DNA of 64,000 nt, taken from Aricia agestis. Its lineage: Eukaryota > Arthropoda > Insecta > Lepidoptera > Lycaenidae. Below are positions 27,101 to 34,257 of this stretch, in pieces. The DNA is taken from positions 8,059,262 through 8,123,261 of the forward strand of contig NC_056418.1 of NCBI RefSeq assembly GCF_905147365.1. Direction: 5' to 3'. Below the pieces are notes generated by a model, which saw only the letters and a list, made by a program, of their open reading frames with translations, had not been told where the DNA came from and made no database searches. The stretch's first letter is position 1. Every line of letters begins with the position of its first letter. The position numbers and the translations under genes were made by a program.

Positions 27101-30100
27101 ATTAACCAATTTAATTCTCGTTGCTTGACCACTATTGATACAAACAAAACCATATTCTAACGCTGCATCATTTACTAAGATACCTTTATTATCTGTTCGA
27201 TTTGACCAAATTGAATGATGTGCGTTAAAATCGCCAGCTATTAAACAATTTTTAGGGAATTTACTAAATATGTCATCCCAGTCACTTTGCGCAGTGTTTA
27301 TTGATGGTGGACAATAAATTAAAATAACGTTTCGTAATTTGTGACAATTGGATACAACAACATGGATGACCTCTATAGAACTATTTTTTAATTGCACAGG
27401 ATTTTCGAAAATTTTAATGCTCTTATGTGACACTATAGCTACCCCTCCATAACCATCTGGGCGGTCTTTTCGGAATATATTGTACCCATTAATTCGAAAA
27501 TCAGTGTCATACTTCAGCCATGATTCTGATATTAATGCAATATGTATTTTTTCTTGAGTTAAAAGTTGCTCTAATTCCTGACATTTTAATTTAACACTTT
27601 GTGCGTTCCACTGTAATATGTTACAATCAAATATTTTATTAGGATTTCCTGTCATTATTAGTTGTAAAAAGTTTGTCTATCACGTCAAAATTTTTAAAGA
27701 ACTCACCAACAGAAGACAACAAAACTTTAACAAATAAAACTATAATGTCCTGAATCTTTTCTTGCATTGTCTTATCTTCAAAAAAAATTATCTTTGCTTC
27801 CGAAAAAAACTGCTTGAAATTGTTTTTATTCTGCCTAACATCATTAGTTTCTTCAGTATCTTTTTGTATTTGACTCTCCGTATTTTCATCGTCCTCTTTC
27901 TGAACGGGATCCTTCTTCTTTTTAAGAATCTTTCTATCATTTGTGTTCTTCTTTGCAGTATTTTCTTCTTTGTTTTGTTTATGAGCTCCTTCCTTTGTTA
28001 TTCTATTTTTTGTTGTGTTTTCGTATTTTTCTTTTTCAACATCTAATTCTGGTACTTTCTCTCTGTGAATAATGGCATCTGTGACGAGTACTTCCCTGTA
28101 TGATTTTCTAGTAGGATGACTTATTACGGGGCTCATTTCCCTTTCTGAACCGTCCTGTTGTTTCTGGAGGGACACTTTATGTATATAAGCACCTTCTCCT
28201 CTTCTCGTAGCTAAATATACTGTCAAAGCTCTGCGATACGTATAATTCTCTCGGGTCATAATTTCTCGAATTTCTTGTTCCTTCTTAAATATTGGGCACT
28301 CTTTACTTAACGAAATATGCGGACCTTTACAATTAACACACATAAAAATATGTGTCACAATTAGCATGCTTGCCTCCGCATTTCGGACCAATAATCCTCC
28401 TAGTCGGACACTGCCGACTCAAGTGCCCAAACTTCCAACACACCGAGCACTGGGAAACAGGAAATTTAAAAGCATTTACTCTGAATCGGCATCCATAACC
28501 ATAAACATAAGATGGTACGGAATTACCCTTAAATCCCAAACGCACCGAATCACTGTCAATCCAGGCTCCATCATCGTCTTTCCGTTTTAATCTTTTCATA
28601 GAAATAATAGGATATTCGCATTCAAAATTTTCTAAAATCTCCTTTTCATCAACCTCTATTTCTACATTTTTAATAACTCCATAACATATCGATACTGAGT
28701 TGCTTCTTTGGCACCTATAGTCTAACTCTTCAAATTTTTTATTGTTTATCAACTTTTCGGCCATTTCTTCCGTTTCGAATTGAATACTAACTTTGTACGG
28801 CCCTTTGTATTTAATACGTAAAATATTTTGTATATTTTCTTCTCTTAACAACTTGGCAAAAGCTATTTGTTTCGGCAATACCTGTTTCGAAGACACCAAA
28901 ACTTCGATATTTCTATCCTCATCTGATAAACTTCTAATTACTTTCTTACGGCTACGGCATACAGTTGTGAACCCCTCATCATCCATCTCGGCGGTATCGG
29001 AACTGCGTCGCTTTTCTGCAGATTTATTCGAACTAAATTCCTCTTCCATAACTTGTTGCTCACACTCAATTACTATCTCCTCATTTAGACACTCCAAACC
29101 GACGCTATCCATTGTTATTCATAAATGGATCATTCACACTCATAATTATTTTGTTTAGATTAGGTAAGTTCAAGCCTACGGCGCTGAATAGCGCGGCGTA
29201 GATAACGATAAACACACAAACAACCTTAACTGTGACCGGCAAATTCTTGACACACGTGCACTTGCGTACGCCTATCGCACCGGACGAACGATTAATTTTA
29301 AAAATTATGGGTGAAAATGGTTATTATTAATTTAAATTTAATTTGAAATAATTTCTAGTAGCTGTTCAAAGAATATTTTTGTGCGCACGGCGCATTATAT
29401 AACTAAAATTTATTGTCATTTGTGACGCAAAAAAGGAAATACAAGTTCACAAAAACATTCATTTTAACCATTTAAAAAAGTATTTGTTTACACCGATAAC
29501 CGCATTTTCAGACGCGTACGAGGCGGAGCAGCTACTGAAAGAAGTGGACATACACTCTGTGACGGGCGTGCTCAAGCTGTACCTGCGCGAGCTGCCCGAG
29601 GCGCTCTTCACCGACGCGCTTTACCCCGAGCTGGTGCGGGCCTGGGGATCCACGCAGGTAACGTGGACGTAGGAAACGTAACTTCCATACTTCAACCGTT
29701 TTTAATTTGGTTCCTTTTCGCACACTAAAATATGGCAATAGCGACGAATGACTAACATTGAAATTTACGAAATAAAGCCGTTGACATTAATTGTCACTTC
29801 TATATTTACACAAAATTTTGTACCGAATATATGCATGTATTCGGGTCGGTATTTGTCATTGAAGATGAAAGTGCACAGTGTGGACATAGCTATTGAGGGT
29901 TGGTCGACATTGTGTTGTTTAACATTGACAATTTGTCAGACAAAGAAAACCAGATCATCAGACCGCCGCTTTAGAAATTGAATAATTTTATTAATAAGGG
30001 AGTTGTATGTATTTTGTTATTACATTACATAAAATTATTTATCTCCAGGGCGGCGGCACCTCTGTGGACTCAGCGCCCGCGCACACGCGGCGTCACGCGC

Positions 30101-30739
30101 TACTCAAGTGCTACGCGCAGCTGCCCGATCTCAACAAGAACTGCATCGACTTCCTTCTCAATCATTTTGTTAAGTGAGTTATTGGCTTCTTGATCTTACT
30201 AACTTTTTTTTCATACAAATAATAATGTAAATAATAACGCGTACCAAAATGATTTGATTGTGTATTTGCAAGTGTAAGTTTTGTGTAATATTATTTCATC
30301 AAGCTCCATACGGTCACGTCGCGTCTCGTTTTTCCACGATCGACCGGTTATTGTTGTTTGCATGTTTGGAAATTCAAAGACTTACTTGTCACTTCACTTA
30401 AACTTATTTTACACACATTTACTTTTTATGCTATACCAACAATTAATTTGTAATAACGTCACACCACCTACTGTTTCAACTTTAAAATATTTCTTACAAG
30501 CAATTCAAACATATTGCAGAGTGAATCAACACGAGAGCGAGAACAAGATGTCGTTACACAATCTGGCGACCGTGTTCGGACCGACGTTGCTGCGGCCGGG
30601 CGCGAACAAGCTGCGAGCGGACGATATAGCGGACGGCACCGTCAACGCCATGGCGCAGGCGGGCATACTGTACGCGTTGCTGCAACAGCGCCAGCTAGCG
30701 GCGCATCTCTCCGCGCATGCCCTACACCCACTCGACTGA
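359..30739 (+). CDS. BCR/ABR-family RhoGEF-PH-C2-RhoGAP protein (5'-partial, 18 exons)
   Basis: Homologue of vertebrate BCR/ABR, a cytosolic regulator that both activates (DH) and inactivates (GAP) Rho/Rac GTPases. Exons: ~359-515, 1743-1968, 5161-5335, 9011-9149, 18023-18136, 18217-18402, 18745-18942, 19497-19616, 19705-19827, 20113-20307, 20421-20630, 21053-21248, 21969-22162, 22512-22675, 23281-23420, 29512-29657, 30049-30173, 30520-30739. Every junction from 515 onward has GT/AG ends and compatible phase, giving about 1008 residues to a TGA stop at 30737-30739. The exon order DH-PH-C2-GAP and motifs such as GIYRVSG and KMSLHNLATVFGPTLLRP identify the family. The first exon start is uncertain (AG at 357-358, 371-372 or 378-379) and the true N-terminus lies upstream of the window. 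An antisense LINE sits in the GAP intron and antisense genes sit in the 8.9 kb intron. BCR versus ABR cannot be told apart here. Confidence 0.93.
546..663. repeat. Small TIR element (MITE), perfect 16-base inverted ends
   Basis: Ends tacacctaccgagtag and its exact reverse complement at 648-663. It lies 30 bases after the donor of the first exon. Confidence 0.75.
664..1025. other. Intronic stretch with nothing recognisable
   Basis: AT-rich BCR/ABR intron; no coding signal or repeat recognised. Confidence 0.4.
1026..1182. repeat. Foldback element A (ends 'ggcgaacgcgttggcc')
   Basis: Inverted arms of about 55 bases with cores ggcgaacgcgttggcc and ggccaacgcgttcgcc, followed inward by gcccaatgtgtag and its complement. 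The same cores recur in the element at 2862-3511. Confidence 0.75.
1494..1748. repeat. ~40-base direct duplication flanking a 170-base insertion, carrying a splice acceptor
   Basis: The block gacaattaaacgtactt...acaggttaa occurs at 1494-1533 and at 1704-1748. The right copy supplies the acceptor of exon 1743. The left copy keeps 'cag|gtt' but is followed by 'aataataata'. Between them lies a composite of repeat H (1556-1663) and one arm of element B (1661-1702). Confidence 0.75.
1556..1663 (+). repeat. Repeat H, copy 1
   Basis: A block of about 105 bases beginning ggaaggtctttgcgaggc and ending caggcagtgtctta. A direct copy lies at 2758-2864. Confidence 0.7.
2214..2265. repeat. Perfect palindrome, 23-base arms and 6-base loop
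   Basis: Arm ataatgcgggaaccgttgtt(acg), loop cgataa, exact inverted arm. Just upstream 'ctgcagctaatagtgaac' is repeated directly at 2171 and 2191. Confidence 0.85.
2266..2757. other. Intronic stretch with nothing recognisable
   Basis: AT-rich intron sequence; no gene or repeat recognised. Confidence 0.35.
2758..2864 (+). repeat. Repeat H, copy 2
   Basis: Direct copy of 1556-1663, here joined to the left end of the second foldback A element. Confidence 0.7.
2862..3511. repeat. Larger TIR element with 'gccggctcttgatatagg' ends
   Basis: Left arm 2862-2919 and right arm 3452-3511 are inverted for more than 50 bases. Both contain the internal palindrome aacgcgtctgcagacgcgtt. The interior has no coding capacity beyond short shadow frames. 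Confidence 0.75.
3512..3662. repeat. MITE family B, complete copy
   Basis: Ends agggccgcgctacaccgga and reverse complement, arms about 46 bases. Family B pieces also occur at 1661-1702 (left arm only) and 21575-21668 (right half). Confidence 0.8.
3663..5160. other. Intronic stretch with nothing recognisable
   Basis: BCR/ABR intron before exon 5161. No supported gene or clear repeat seen. Confidence 0.35.
5385..5573. repeat. MITE with 'gtcaagaaag' inverted ends, copy 1
   Basis: Ends gtcaagaaagagtag and ctactctttcttgac. A related element with ends gtcaagaaagtcatgacagg lies at 53148-53345. Both sit beside a family C element. Confidence 0.65.
5691..5949. repeat. MITE family C copy 1, TA target duplication
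   Basis: Starts cagtgtgtaacaaaaataag and ends in ttttgttacaccctg, flanked by TA on both sides; long inverted arms with a short spacer. TA duplication and terminal CAG fit Tc1/mariner-type mobilisation (inference). Confidence 0.85.
6143..6276 (+). repeat. Tetranucleotide microsatellite (gaca/gacg)n
   Basis: About 33 units of 'gacagacagacg' type; the open frame over it is an artefact of the repeat. Confidence 0.9.
6753..8117 (+). mobile_element. Nested Helitron-like elements
   Basis: The outer 5' end is tcctactaatattataaagg. A second start of the same kind lies near 7756. The shared 3' end is a GC hairpin (cgcgg-gcgaag-ccgcg) followed by CTAG at 8114-8117. No transposase is present, so the element is non-autonomous. 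Related minus-strand copies are at 12199, 39300 and 54022. Confidence 0.75.
7285..7612 (+). mobile_element. Dispersed lepidopteran-type repeat inserted in the Helitron
   Basis: Begins after a T-rich run with ggcaaacgagcaaacgggtc and ends gaagcatggctctcccacg. It interrupts sequence that is continuous in the copy at 54 kb. I recall this as a common lepidopteran interspersed repeat, but its class is not certain. Confidence 0.55.
8203..8845. repeat. Foldback element with ~125-base arms and an internal (gaaa)n run
   Basis: Left arm 8203-8345 and right arm 8715-8845 share gcctatttgaagcggaatca in opposite orientation. The centre has a (gaaa)n tract at 8391-8418 and a probable secondary insertion. 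Confidence 0.75.
9183..9423. repeat. MITE family C copy 2, TA target duplication
   Basis: Same ends as 5691-5949, 33 bases after the donor of exon 9011-9149. Confidence 0.85.
9424..10674. other. Intronic stretch with nothing recognisable
   Basis: No gene or clear repeat recognised between the family C element and the nested secreted-protein gene. Confidence 0.35.
10675..10680 (-). promoter_or_regulatory. Polyadenylation signal (AATAAA) of the 199-aa secreted-protein gene
   Basis: TTTATT on the plus strand, 15 bases past the TAG stop at 10695-10697. Confidence 0.5.
10695..11815 (-). CDS. Secreted six-cysteine protein, 199 aa, two exons, nested in BCR/ABR intron
   Basis: Not recognised. Exon 1 is 11740-11815 (ATG at 11813-11815) and exon 2 is 10695-11218. 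The GT/AG intron splits codon 26 (phase 1). Residues 1-20 form a clear signal peptide (MAQFKFILALLILCLVCKYE). Three seven-residue repeats of the type SPALGNA (residues ~65-85) are followed by cysteines at 97, 102, 107, 112, 117 and 128, that is five cysteines exactly five residues apart and a sixth 11 further on. Then come three repeats of (H/Y)(N/D)(T/S)VKPE and an acidic tail. A TATA box lies upstream and AATAAA lies 15 bases after the stop. The same cysteine spacing occurs in the gene at 14435-17340. The protein is probably exported; its function is unknown. Confidence 0.8.
11874..11881 (-). promoter_or_regulatory. TATA box of the nested secreted-protein gene
   Basis: On the minus strand this reads TATATAAG, about 60 bases upstream of the ATG at 11815. 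The placement fits a core promoter with a 5' UTR of roughly 30 bases. Confidence 0.6.
12199..13328 (-). mobile_element. Helitron-like element, minus strand
   Basis: CTAG with GC-rich hairpin at 12199-12230 (minus-strand 3' end) and 'ttataatattagtata' at 13312-13327 (5' end). It includes a (gaca)n run near 13275. Its 5' end touches the stop codon of the gene at 13331. Confidence 0.75.
13331..13980 (-). CDS. Probable third six-cysteine protein gene (exons incomplete)
   Basis: The surest exon is 13331-13774: acceptor AG at 13775-13776, 147 codons to TAA. It encodes a Thr-rich stretch (TTEIETTTELVTTTL), a basic stretch and six cysteines spaced 7, 5, 7, 3 and 12. The total span resembles the 5,5,5,5,11/12 block of its neighbours. 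Upstream, 13813-13980 is open after a TTTCTAG acceptor and reads ATECLLNLLMNINDNRYLV before a stop. It can join the 13774 exon in phase through weak donors after IIVIGGS or IIVIGGSV. A 33-base segment at 14033-14065 (GAA...ACG, phase 0) could be a further upstream exon. No signal-peptide exon was found, so this may be a gene fragment. The stop lies 2-3 bases from the end of a Helitron-like element, so the C-terminus may have been truncated by that insertion. Confidence 0.45.
14387..14392 (-). promoter_or_regulatory. Polyadenylation signal (AATAAA) of the 611-aa secreted-protein gene
   Basis: TTTATT on the plus strand, about 43 bases beyond the stop at 14435. Confidence 0.5.
14435..17340 (-). 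CDS. Large secreted protein with Cx4 cysteine comb, 611 aa, four exons
   Basis: Not recognised. Exons 17271-17340 (ATG at 17340), 17072-17166, 15519-16968 and 14435-14655 join in frame (phases 1, 0, 1) to 612 codons with the TAA. The N-terminus MNSVVTLTIIILCF looks like a signal peptide. The long exon encodes a Lys/Asn/Ser-rich, largely disordered region with a CxC-x6-CxC cluster (about residues 158-169) and a possible furin site RNRR at about 402-405. Cysteines at about 500, 505, 510, 515, 520 and 532 follow the same comb as the 199-aa neighbour. The last exon adds LCETQKC and a further Cys. For exon 2 the AG at 17220-17221 would break the frame, so the internal acceptor after TTGCAG at 17167-17168 was chosen. 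Function unknown. Confidence 0.75.
14718..15252 (+). repeat. TIR element D copy 1 (ends 'ttaggggg')
   Basis: About 535 bases, ttagggggatatta ... taataccccccttA. It contains many gatc/ggatcc palindromes. The complete reverse-oriented copy is at 47532-48069. Confidence 0.8.
17341..18022. other. Upstream region of the 611-aa gene, BCR/ABR intron
   Basis: No TATA box or repeat recognised; holds the minus-strand gene's presumed promoter. Confidence 0.3.
18023..19616 (+). CDS. BCR/ABR gene, RhoGEF (DH) domain exons
   Basis: Exons 18023-18136, 18217-18402, 18745-18942 and 19497-19616 are all phase 0 at both ends and make a helical DH domain of about 200 residues. It runs from MHRCIVTSIIESETVYV through EEFGTIFYKISELHELHKSF and LLHKPVARVQKNALVLHDLIKYT to the last helix MLTDALNMTQHFLDEFN. 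DH domains exchange GDP for GTP on Rho-family GTPases. The third DH exon has two decayed tandem copies in the following intron. Confidence 0.92.
18990..19120 (+). pseudogene. Decayed tandem copy 1 of the third DH exon of the BCR/ABR gene
   Basis: The sequence closely follows exon 18745-18942 from 'gtgcg' through the part encoding LLHKPxARVQKNALVL. A short deletion relative to the parent shifts the frame, and a TAA falls where the LH codons should be. A strong donor-like GTAAGT follows at 19121. It is most likely a dead copy, but alternative use as an exon cannot be excluded. Confidence 0.75.
19183..19292 (+). pseudogene. Decayed tandem copy 2 of the third DH exon of the BCR/ABR gene
   Basis: A second, shorter copy of the same exon, again keeping the part for LLHKPVARLLKNALVLH and a GTAGGT donor-like site at 19293. 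It has lost about 25 bases that copy 1 keeps. With the parent it forms a three-member tandem array at roughly 200-base spacing. Confidence 0.72.
19705..20630 (+). CDS. BCR/ABR gene, PH domain exons
   Basis: Exons 19705-19827, 20113-20307 and 20421-20630, all in phase 0. The PH signature is the strand pair around LVKNSFIVELSDGHRKLRHLFLFNDVIACAKYK, followed by FELKWYIPLSDIVV and ending in the helix SSEYERTQWIDSIHALQ with the PH-invariant Trp. PH domains next to DH domains tune exchange activity and bind phosphoinositides. A charged insert (VVEEEAGGAAERETSP) lies between strands. Confidence 0.9.
20798..21030. repeat. MITE with ~65-base inverted arms directly before exon 21053
   Basis: Left arm from ttactaactgtataaatagg (20798) and right arm ending in its complement at 21030. 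The element ends 22 bases before the exon. Confidence 0.85.
21053..22675 (+). CDS. BCR/ABR gene, C2 domain exons
   Basis: Exons 21053-21248, 21969-22162 and 22512-22675 (phases 0-1, 1-0, 0-2). The C2 sandwich is seen in YYIVIEVDSYGHYFRKAKSK, WNESFTIDLEGSQNLRLLLYE and GKCTLK; this type of C2 gives membrane association. The last exon ends in SAKSGALFGAKITHVAK, which in BCR/ABR leads straight into the GAP domain. The 21053 exon has a weak acceptor (AAG preceded by purines) lying 22 bases after a TIR element. Confidence 0.87.
21446..21540. repeat. Short TIR element (ends 'ttacagacgaac')
   Basis: Inverted ends ttacagacgaac/gttcgcctgtaa with a GC-rich interior in an AT-rich intron. Confidence 0.5.
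21575..21668. repeat. MITE family B, right half
   Basis: Matches the second half of 3512-3662, including the loop 'tattacaataatgaagat' and the arm ending in ggccctta. Confidence 0.7.
21669..21851. repeat. TIR element (ends 'aaagtgcgcatccatcgggtc')
   Basis: Inverted ends aaagtgcgc(atc)catcgggtcgga and tccgacccggtggacgcgcagcttt, adjoining the family B half-copy. Confidence 0.65.
22715..22879. repeat. MITE family E copy 1 (ends 'gcccctagacgataaa')
   Basis: Arms gcccctagacgataaatttt and complement. The interior 'caatcttattgtcaaataaa' recurs at 34258-34408. Confidence 0.75.
23281..30739 (+). CDS. BCR/ABR gene, RhoGAP domain exons and C-terminus
   Basis: Exons 23281-23420, 29512-29657, 30049-30173 and 30520-30739. 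The GAP domain speeds GTP hydrolysis on Rac/Cdc42. The catalytic arginine finger is the R of GIYRVSG in the first of these exons, followed by VTGVLKLYLRELPEALFTD and the conserved Lys/Asn segment MSLHNLATVFGPTLLRP in the last. The protein ends 42 residues after that block with no PDZ-ligand-like tail. The 6.1 kb intron between the arginine finger exon and the rest holds a 5.5 kb antisense LINE. Phase 1 on both sides of that intron shows the gene is still intact after splicing. Confidence 0.93.
23451..23603. repeat. MITE family F copy 1 (ends 'ttacgcctctagcccaccgacg')
   Basis: Inverted ends of about 21 bases. It lies only 30 bases after the donor of the arginine-finger exon. A partial copy lies at 31983-32101. 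Confidence 0.75.
23928..27655 (-). CDS. LINE ORF2 (endonuclease, reverse transcriptase, RNase H), one frameshift
   Basis: The ATG at 27655 overlaps the end of ORF1 by 17 bases. An APE-type endonuclease (ILQWNAQS, ISESWL, AGDFNAHHSIWSN, GSDHLCIK) occupies about residues 8-230. The RT (LVLFLDVDNAYNNL, GLAQGDPLSPQL, catalytic QYADDFVF) follows. The frame breaks near 25019-25031 beside a short C-run, consistent with loss of one C. It resumes at once as VETWDQTSNE and includes RNase H with its acidic residues (LYTDASKSG, SLELIAISQAL, ICTDSKSSL, GNEEADRLAKEG) and a C-terminal CSVCG...HHLLAEC knuckle. It makes and inserts the DNA copy of the element. It is broken, so probably inactive. Confidence 0.88.
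27639..29112 (-). CDS. LINE ORF1 (gag-like RNA-binding protein), one frameshift
   Basis: Starts MDSVGLECLNEEIVIECE at 29112. The first frame runs to about 28333 and the second covers 28391 to 27639. The first carries a basic RNA-binding region and knuckle CSVCWKFGHLSRQC plus the start of a second (CGGKHANC). The second frame continues with knuckle CVNCKGPHISLSKEC and a Lys/Glu-rich tail. The break lies near 28345-28360, inside the knuckle array, and looks like a single-base loss. Three knuckles in a row is typical of I-type ORF1. It is a ribonucleoprotein component of the retrotransposition cycle. Confidence 0.85.
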
Positions 30740-31620
30740 TGAGCCCAGCTAAGTTAAAGTACATTGACCATCGGGATTATGTATTCTTTGCACAAGAGTC
30801 GACTTCGGCCCTAGTATAATAAGGCTAAACACAAACTTATGAATTATGATTGCTCGATAAGACTGGAGTAGCAATTGACGCATAACGACTCTGATCACTG
30901 GTCTACCAATAGCGTGTCCTCGTACGCGCGCAACCATCCCGCTAACTCTTTCCACAGCATGAGTTTTTAAAATCATACAATGCGCCTTACCCTTCCATTT
31001 TTGCCAAACTATCATAAAGTTGTGTGCGGCTTAGACGGATATTGTCAGAGGTAAACAATTCTGAAGTCGTAATTCGATCATTCGTGTGAGGATTGAGGTG
31101 TATCAATGTACTAAATACTTTACAGCAGGGCTTCACCTTGAAGGTACCCAAGTATTGATTTTAAATTATTTTACAACTGCCTTCATCACTTTTAAAACTA
31201 AGGTATAACAGAAACAAGAGTTTAGGCCGACCCAACCTACTTTAGACGTACGATTGTCGCTTACATTACCGATATGTCATTAAGCCTAAGTTTAGTTTTT
31301 TAAATATTGTAAATGGTGTGTCGCTAAGGTGCTACACAATATAAACATACGTATAATTATCGTGCACACCACCTACCAATCGGTAATACTTATAAGCGTA
31401 AGATCGTAGTAGGTTTCCTCTATATCTAAATGAACATTAGGTGCCCTAGCCAAACAAAAAATATCAGTCACTTTGTTTGGTTTTATGTATTTCAACATGC
31501 GTAATGTTAACAGATCAGCGTTATGAACCGCTTTAAATTTATTATTATTTCCAGTTTATATTTTAAAATTTAAAGACAACTTACCATCTGCTTACTTTGA
31601 CAAACAATGTATTGGTGCAA

Positions 31621-31626
31621 AATAAA
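31621..31626 (+). promoter_or_regulatory. Polyadenylation signal of the BCR/ABR gene (AATAAA)
   Basis: First exact AATAAA found after the stop at 30739, giving a 3' UTR of about 0.9 kb. No other gene lies between. Confidence 0.5.
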
Positions 31627-31982
31627 TACCACCATATCGGGCTTGTGCAATAGGGAGAGTTGTGGGCAACTCAAGCTTATTTATGGAAAATCTTATTAAT
31701 ACCGTATGTCAAACGAAGATATGCCCGATATTTAAAATGCTTACGTTGAGTAAATTGGATGTATGTAACAGAGATTAAGGCACAGGCAGATGATCTTGGG
31801 TCCTCTATGTGATTTTGTCGGGCCAAGTCACGCATACACAATATGGCCAACATTGACTTGAGTCTTGACATAACAGATTTGACGGTATTATGTAAAATAG
31901 GAACATAAATGTTCAGGTTTTGTAAAAAAAAATAAGTGTTAGAAAAATCTCTCTTAAAAAAGTCACAAATATAGTGAAGCTC

Positions 31983-32101
31983 TTTACGCCTCTAGTACAC
32001 CGACGCTGCGAACTGCGAAACAGCGGCGAACCGATTTACTGTCTCATCCGCCACAGGACAATGGCTTATATTGCATCTCGCTCTATTCCTGTTTCGCAGA
32101 T
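31983..32101. repeat. MITE family F copy 2, right end missing
   Basis: Shares ttacgcctctag.ccaccgacg, the core 'catccgccacaggacaatg' and 'ctattcctgtttcgcagat' with 23451-23603, then diverges. Confidence 0.75.
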
Positions 32102-32436
32102 TTTTCGCGTTTCGAACAAGAAAGTAGAGTCGAGTATTTTGAGTCGTGTTGTCCCAAATATTTTAAAATCTGGCCAAAGTTTAACTTTTGTGTTCAATTA
32201 ACTGCCACTTAAAATTTGCAGACTAGCAACAGAATGATTGTGAAAGAAAAAGAAATACTGACAGACTTTAGGGACAAAGTGACAGATTTTACTTTTCAAA
32301 CTGTCACCTTGTCTACTTTTCCGTAGAAAGGGGCTTCTATAGTGGCAATGTTAAGCGGGTTGGATGTTTATATACATTATTATAAAACGACATGATTATA
32401 CGTAATACGGCAAAATTAACGCGATTTTTTAAAGAT

Positions 32437-32630
32437 TAAGGCGCAGCGCAGACAACAGACTATCCGTGACGAACTTTTTAGTCCGTGGAAATAGTACCTA
32501 TGCAATTATATGCAGTAACGCACACGACGCGCAGTGCAGACGTGTGCGTTACTGCATATAATTGGATAGGTTCTATTTCCACGGACTAAAAAGTGCGTCA
32601 CGGATAGTCTGTCGTCTGCGCTGCGCCTTA
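32437..32630. repeat. Near-perfect 194-base hairpin element
   Basis: Arms of about 88 bases from taaggcgcagcgcagac; only a few mismatches, spacer about 16 bases. Confidence 0.85.
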
Positions 32631-33081
32631 GGAGATAACTGCAATAGGAAGTTATTGTTAATTTGTGTATCTAAATCAAATGTAGGCCTTATAGTATCTA
32701 GGTGCATTTTTATTACATAATAGTGGACAATATACTTTAGAACTGCATTTTTTGGTTAAAAAACACCAGCTCAAAAACATCGTGACGGCCTAAAAATAAA
32801 ATGATATTTAGCTTAGAGATATTCTTTTAATTTGTGTTAATGAACACAATAATGTAATAATGTCTTCAAGATTTAGGGCCTTCATACATTTAAAAAAATA
32901 TTACCAAAAGTTTTAAAAAAAACAAGTGTCATTGTGACACTCTTTTTTTTAATTATTGAGTCCCTTTACTTTACACAGCGTTAAAGATTTCTATCAGATC
33001 TGTCATAATATCTTAACTCTTAAGATTTTTAGCTTTGTCTGAATAAGTCCTAATATGACAGCCAAAGAGCGCTGTCTTCTA

Positions 33082-33496
33082 AAGGTCACAGCACACATAA
33101 CAACTCGGAAAGGGATCGGCACCGTACCGCCTCGAGCCGTTCAATATTGTTTGTATAAAACTCCCTACTGCAACGCACACTAAGCGGAACCGTAACGTAA
33201 TCGCCTCGCCTCGGAACAGGCTTCGAACCGGTATGCAACGCGTGGTCAACTAGCAGTCCCCCCGCTTACGGCTCGTCGTCCCCGTGCTTTCGTCTCTCCG
33301 TACTCAAGCTTACGATTCTTCGTCCACCCTTGCCCCTTTCCCTTGCGTATAAGCGAGGCGTCGCCTAGCTGTTGCCGAGTTGACGTGCAGGCGCTACTGA
33401 TACGCTTTGGTTACGTGCATACGTTAGGTTGACGGCGAGGTGAAACGCGATACGGTGACGATCCCTTTCAGAGTTGATATGTGTGCTTGTGACCTT
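33082..33496. repeat. GC-rich TIR element, 415 bases, ~45-base arms
   Basis: Ends aaggtcacagcacacataa and ttgatatgtgtgcttgtgacctt. Markedly more GC than its surroundings. No open frame of note. Confidence 0.75.
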
Positions 33497-34257
33497 AATA
33501 CGCTGCGTAATTGTCTTTATAAGTAAAAGGGGCAGCAATTTTCTATAATTCTATGCCGTATTCATTGACCTTCCTTATTATGGGCCAATCAATATCTTGG
33601 ATCTTGAATGAATATTGAATCAAAAACGCTCTAACATTATCAAATTTTTTTTTTCTCATTTAAACATTCCACAAGTTTGGTAGACTGAATACATTTATTT
33701 GCACAAACTTAAAAGGCAGTAAAACATAGATGTAACACAAATAGGTCCCACCTCTAGAGTTCCATAATACACAAGTTGACGACTGAAATATACTAAACTA
33801 GGGATATACAAATAAGTTTTAAGATGGGTGAATGTTGGGATAGGGAGATTCGGTAAGTATTATATAGCGGGACGAAATTTTGATAAAACGTAGTTACATT
33901 AGCTTAAAACAGACTGATTTTTAAAGTAATATAACATTTTTTTAAATTCACATTTAAAAATAATACGGCCAAACTTTTCTACTTCAATAAACTGTTTAGT
34001 TGTTTTGGACTACCTATATGTTTTTGAGCATTTTTATTACTAGTCGTACATATAATTTGTAGTACTTTTTATATTAAATCTGTAGTACTTTAAATAACTA
34101 ATAACAATTTTTACTAATAATAATGAAACAGTCCATAGGATACAAGCTTCCTTTATTTAAGTTTTTCACAAGTAGCTTTCATGTGTTAGTACTTAATAAC
34201 AACATATTATTACCAAAAATGAAAAATTTTAAAAGATTGTTGTTTCATGTCACGGGT

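Larger units (their letters stand above)
23821..29285 (-). mobile_element. Full-length I-type non-LTR retrotransposon (LINE) with target-site duplication
   Basis: The element is bounded by the direct repeat gaacgattaa at 23811-23820 and 29286-29295. On the minus strand it starts at 29285 with a short 5' UTR (to 29113), then ORF1, an overlapping ORF2, a short 3' UTR and an A-tract (14 T on the plus strand from 23821). Zinc-knuckle ORF1 plus an ORF2 with endonuclease, RT and RNase H places it with I-clade elements rather than classic Jockey (family knowledge). One frameshift in each ORF and intact catalytic motifs suggest a fairly young but now inactive copy. It is antisense to the BCR/ABR gene, inside the RhoGAP intron. 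Confidence 0.92.
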
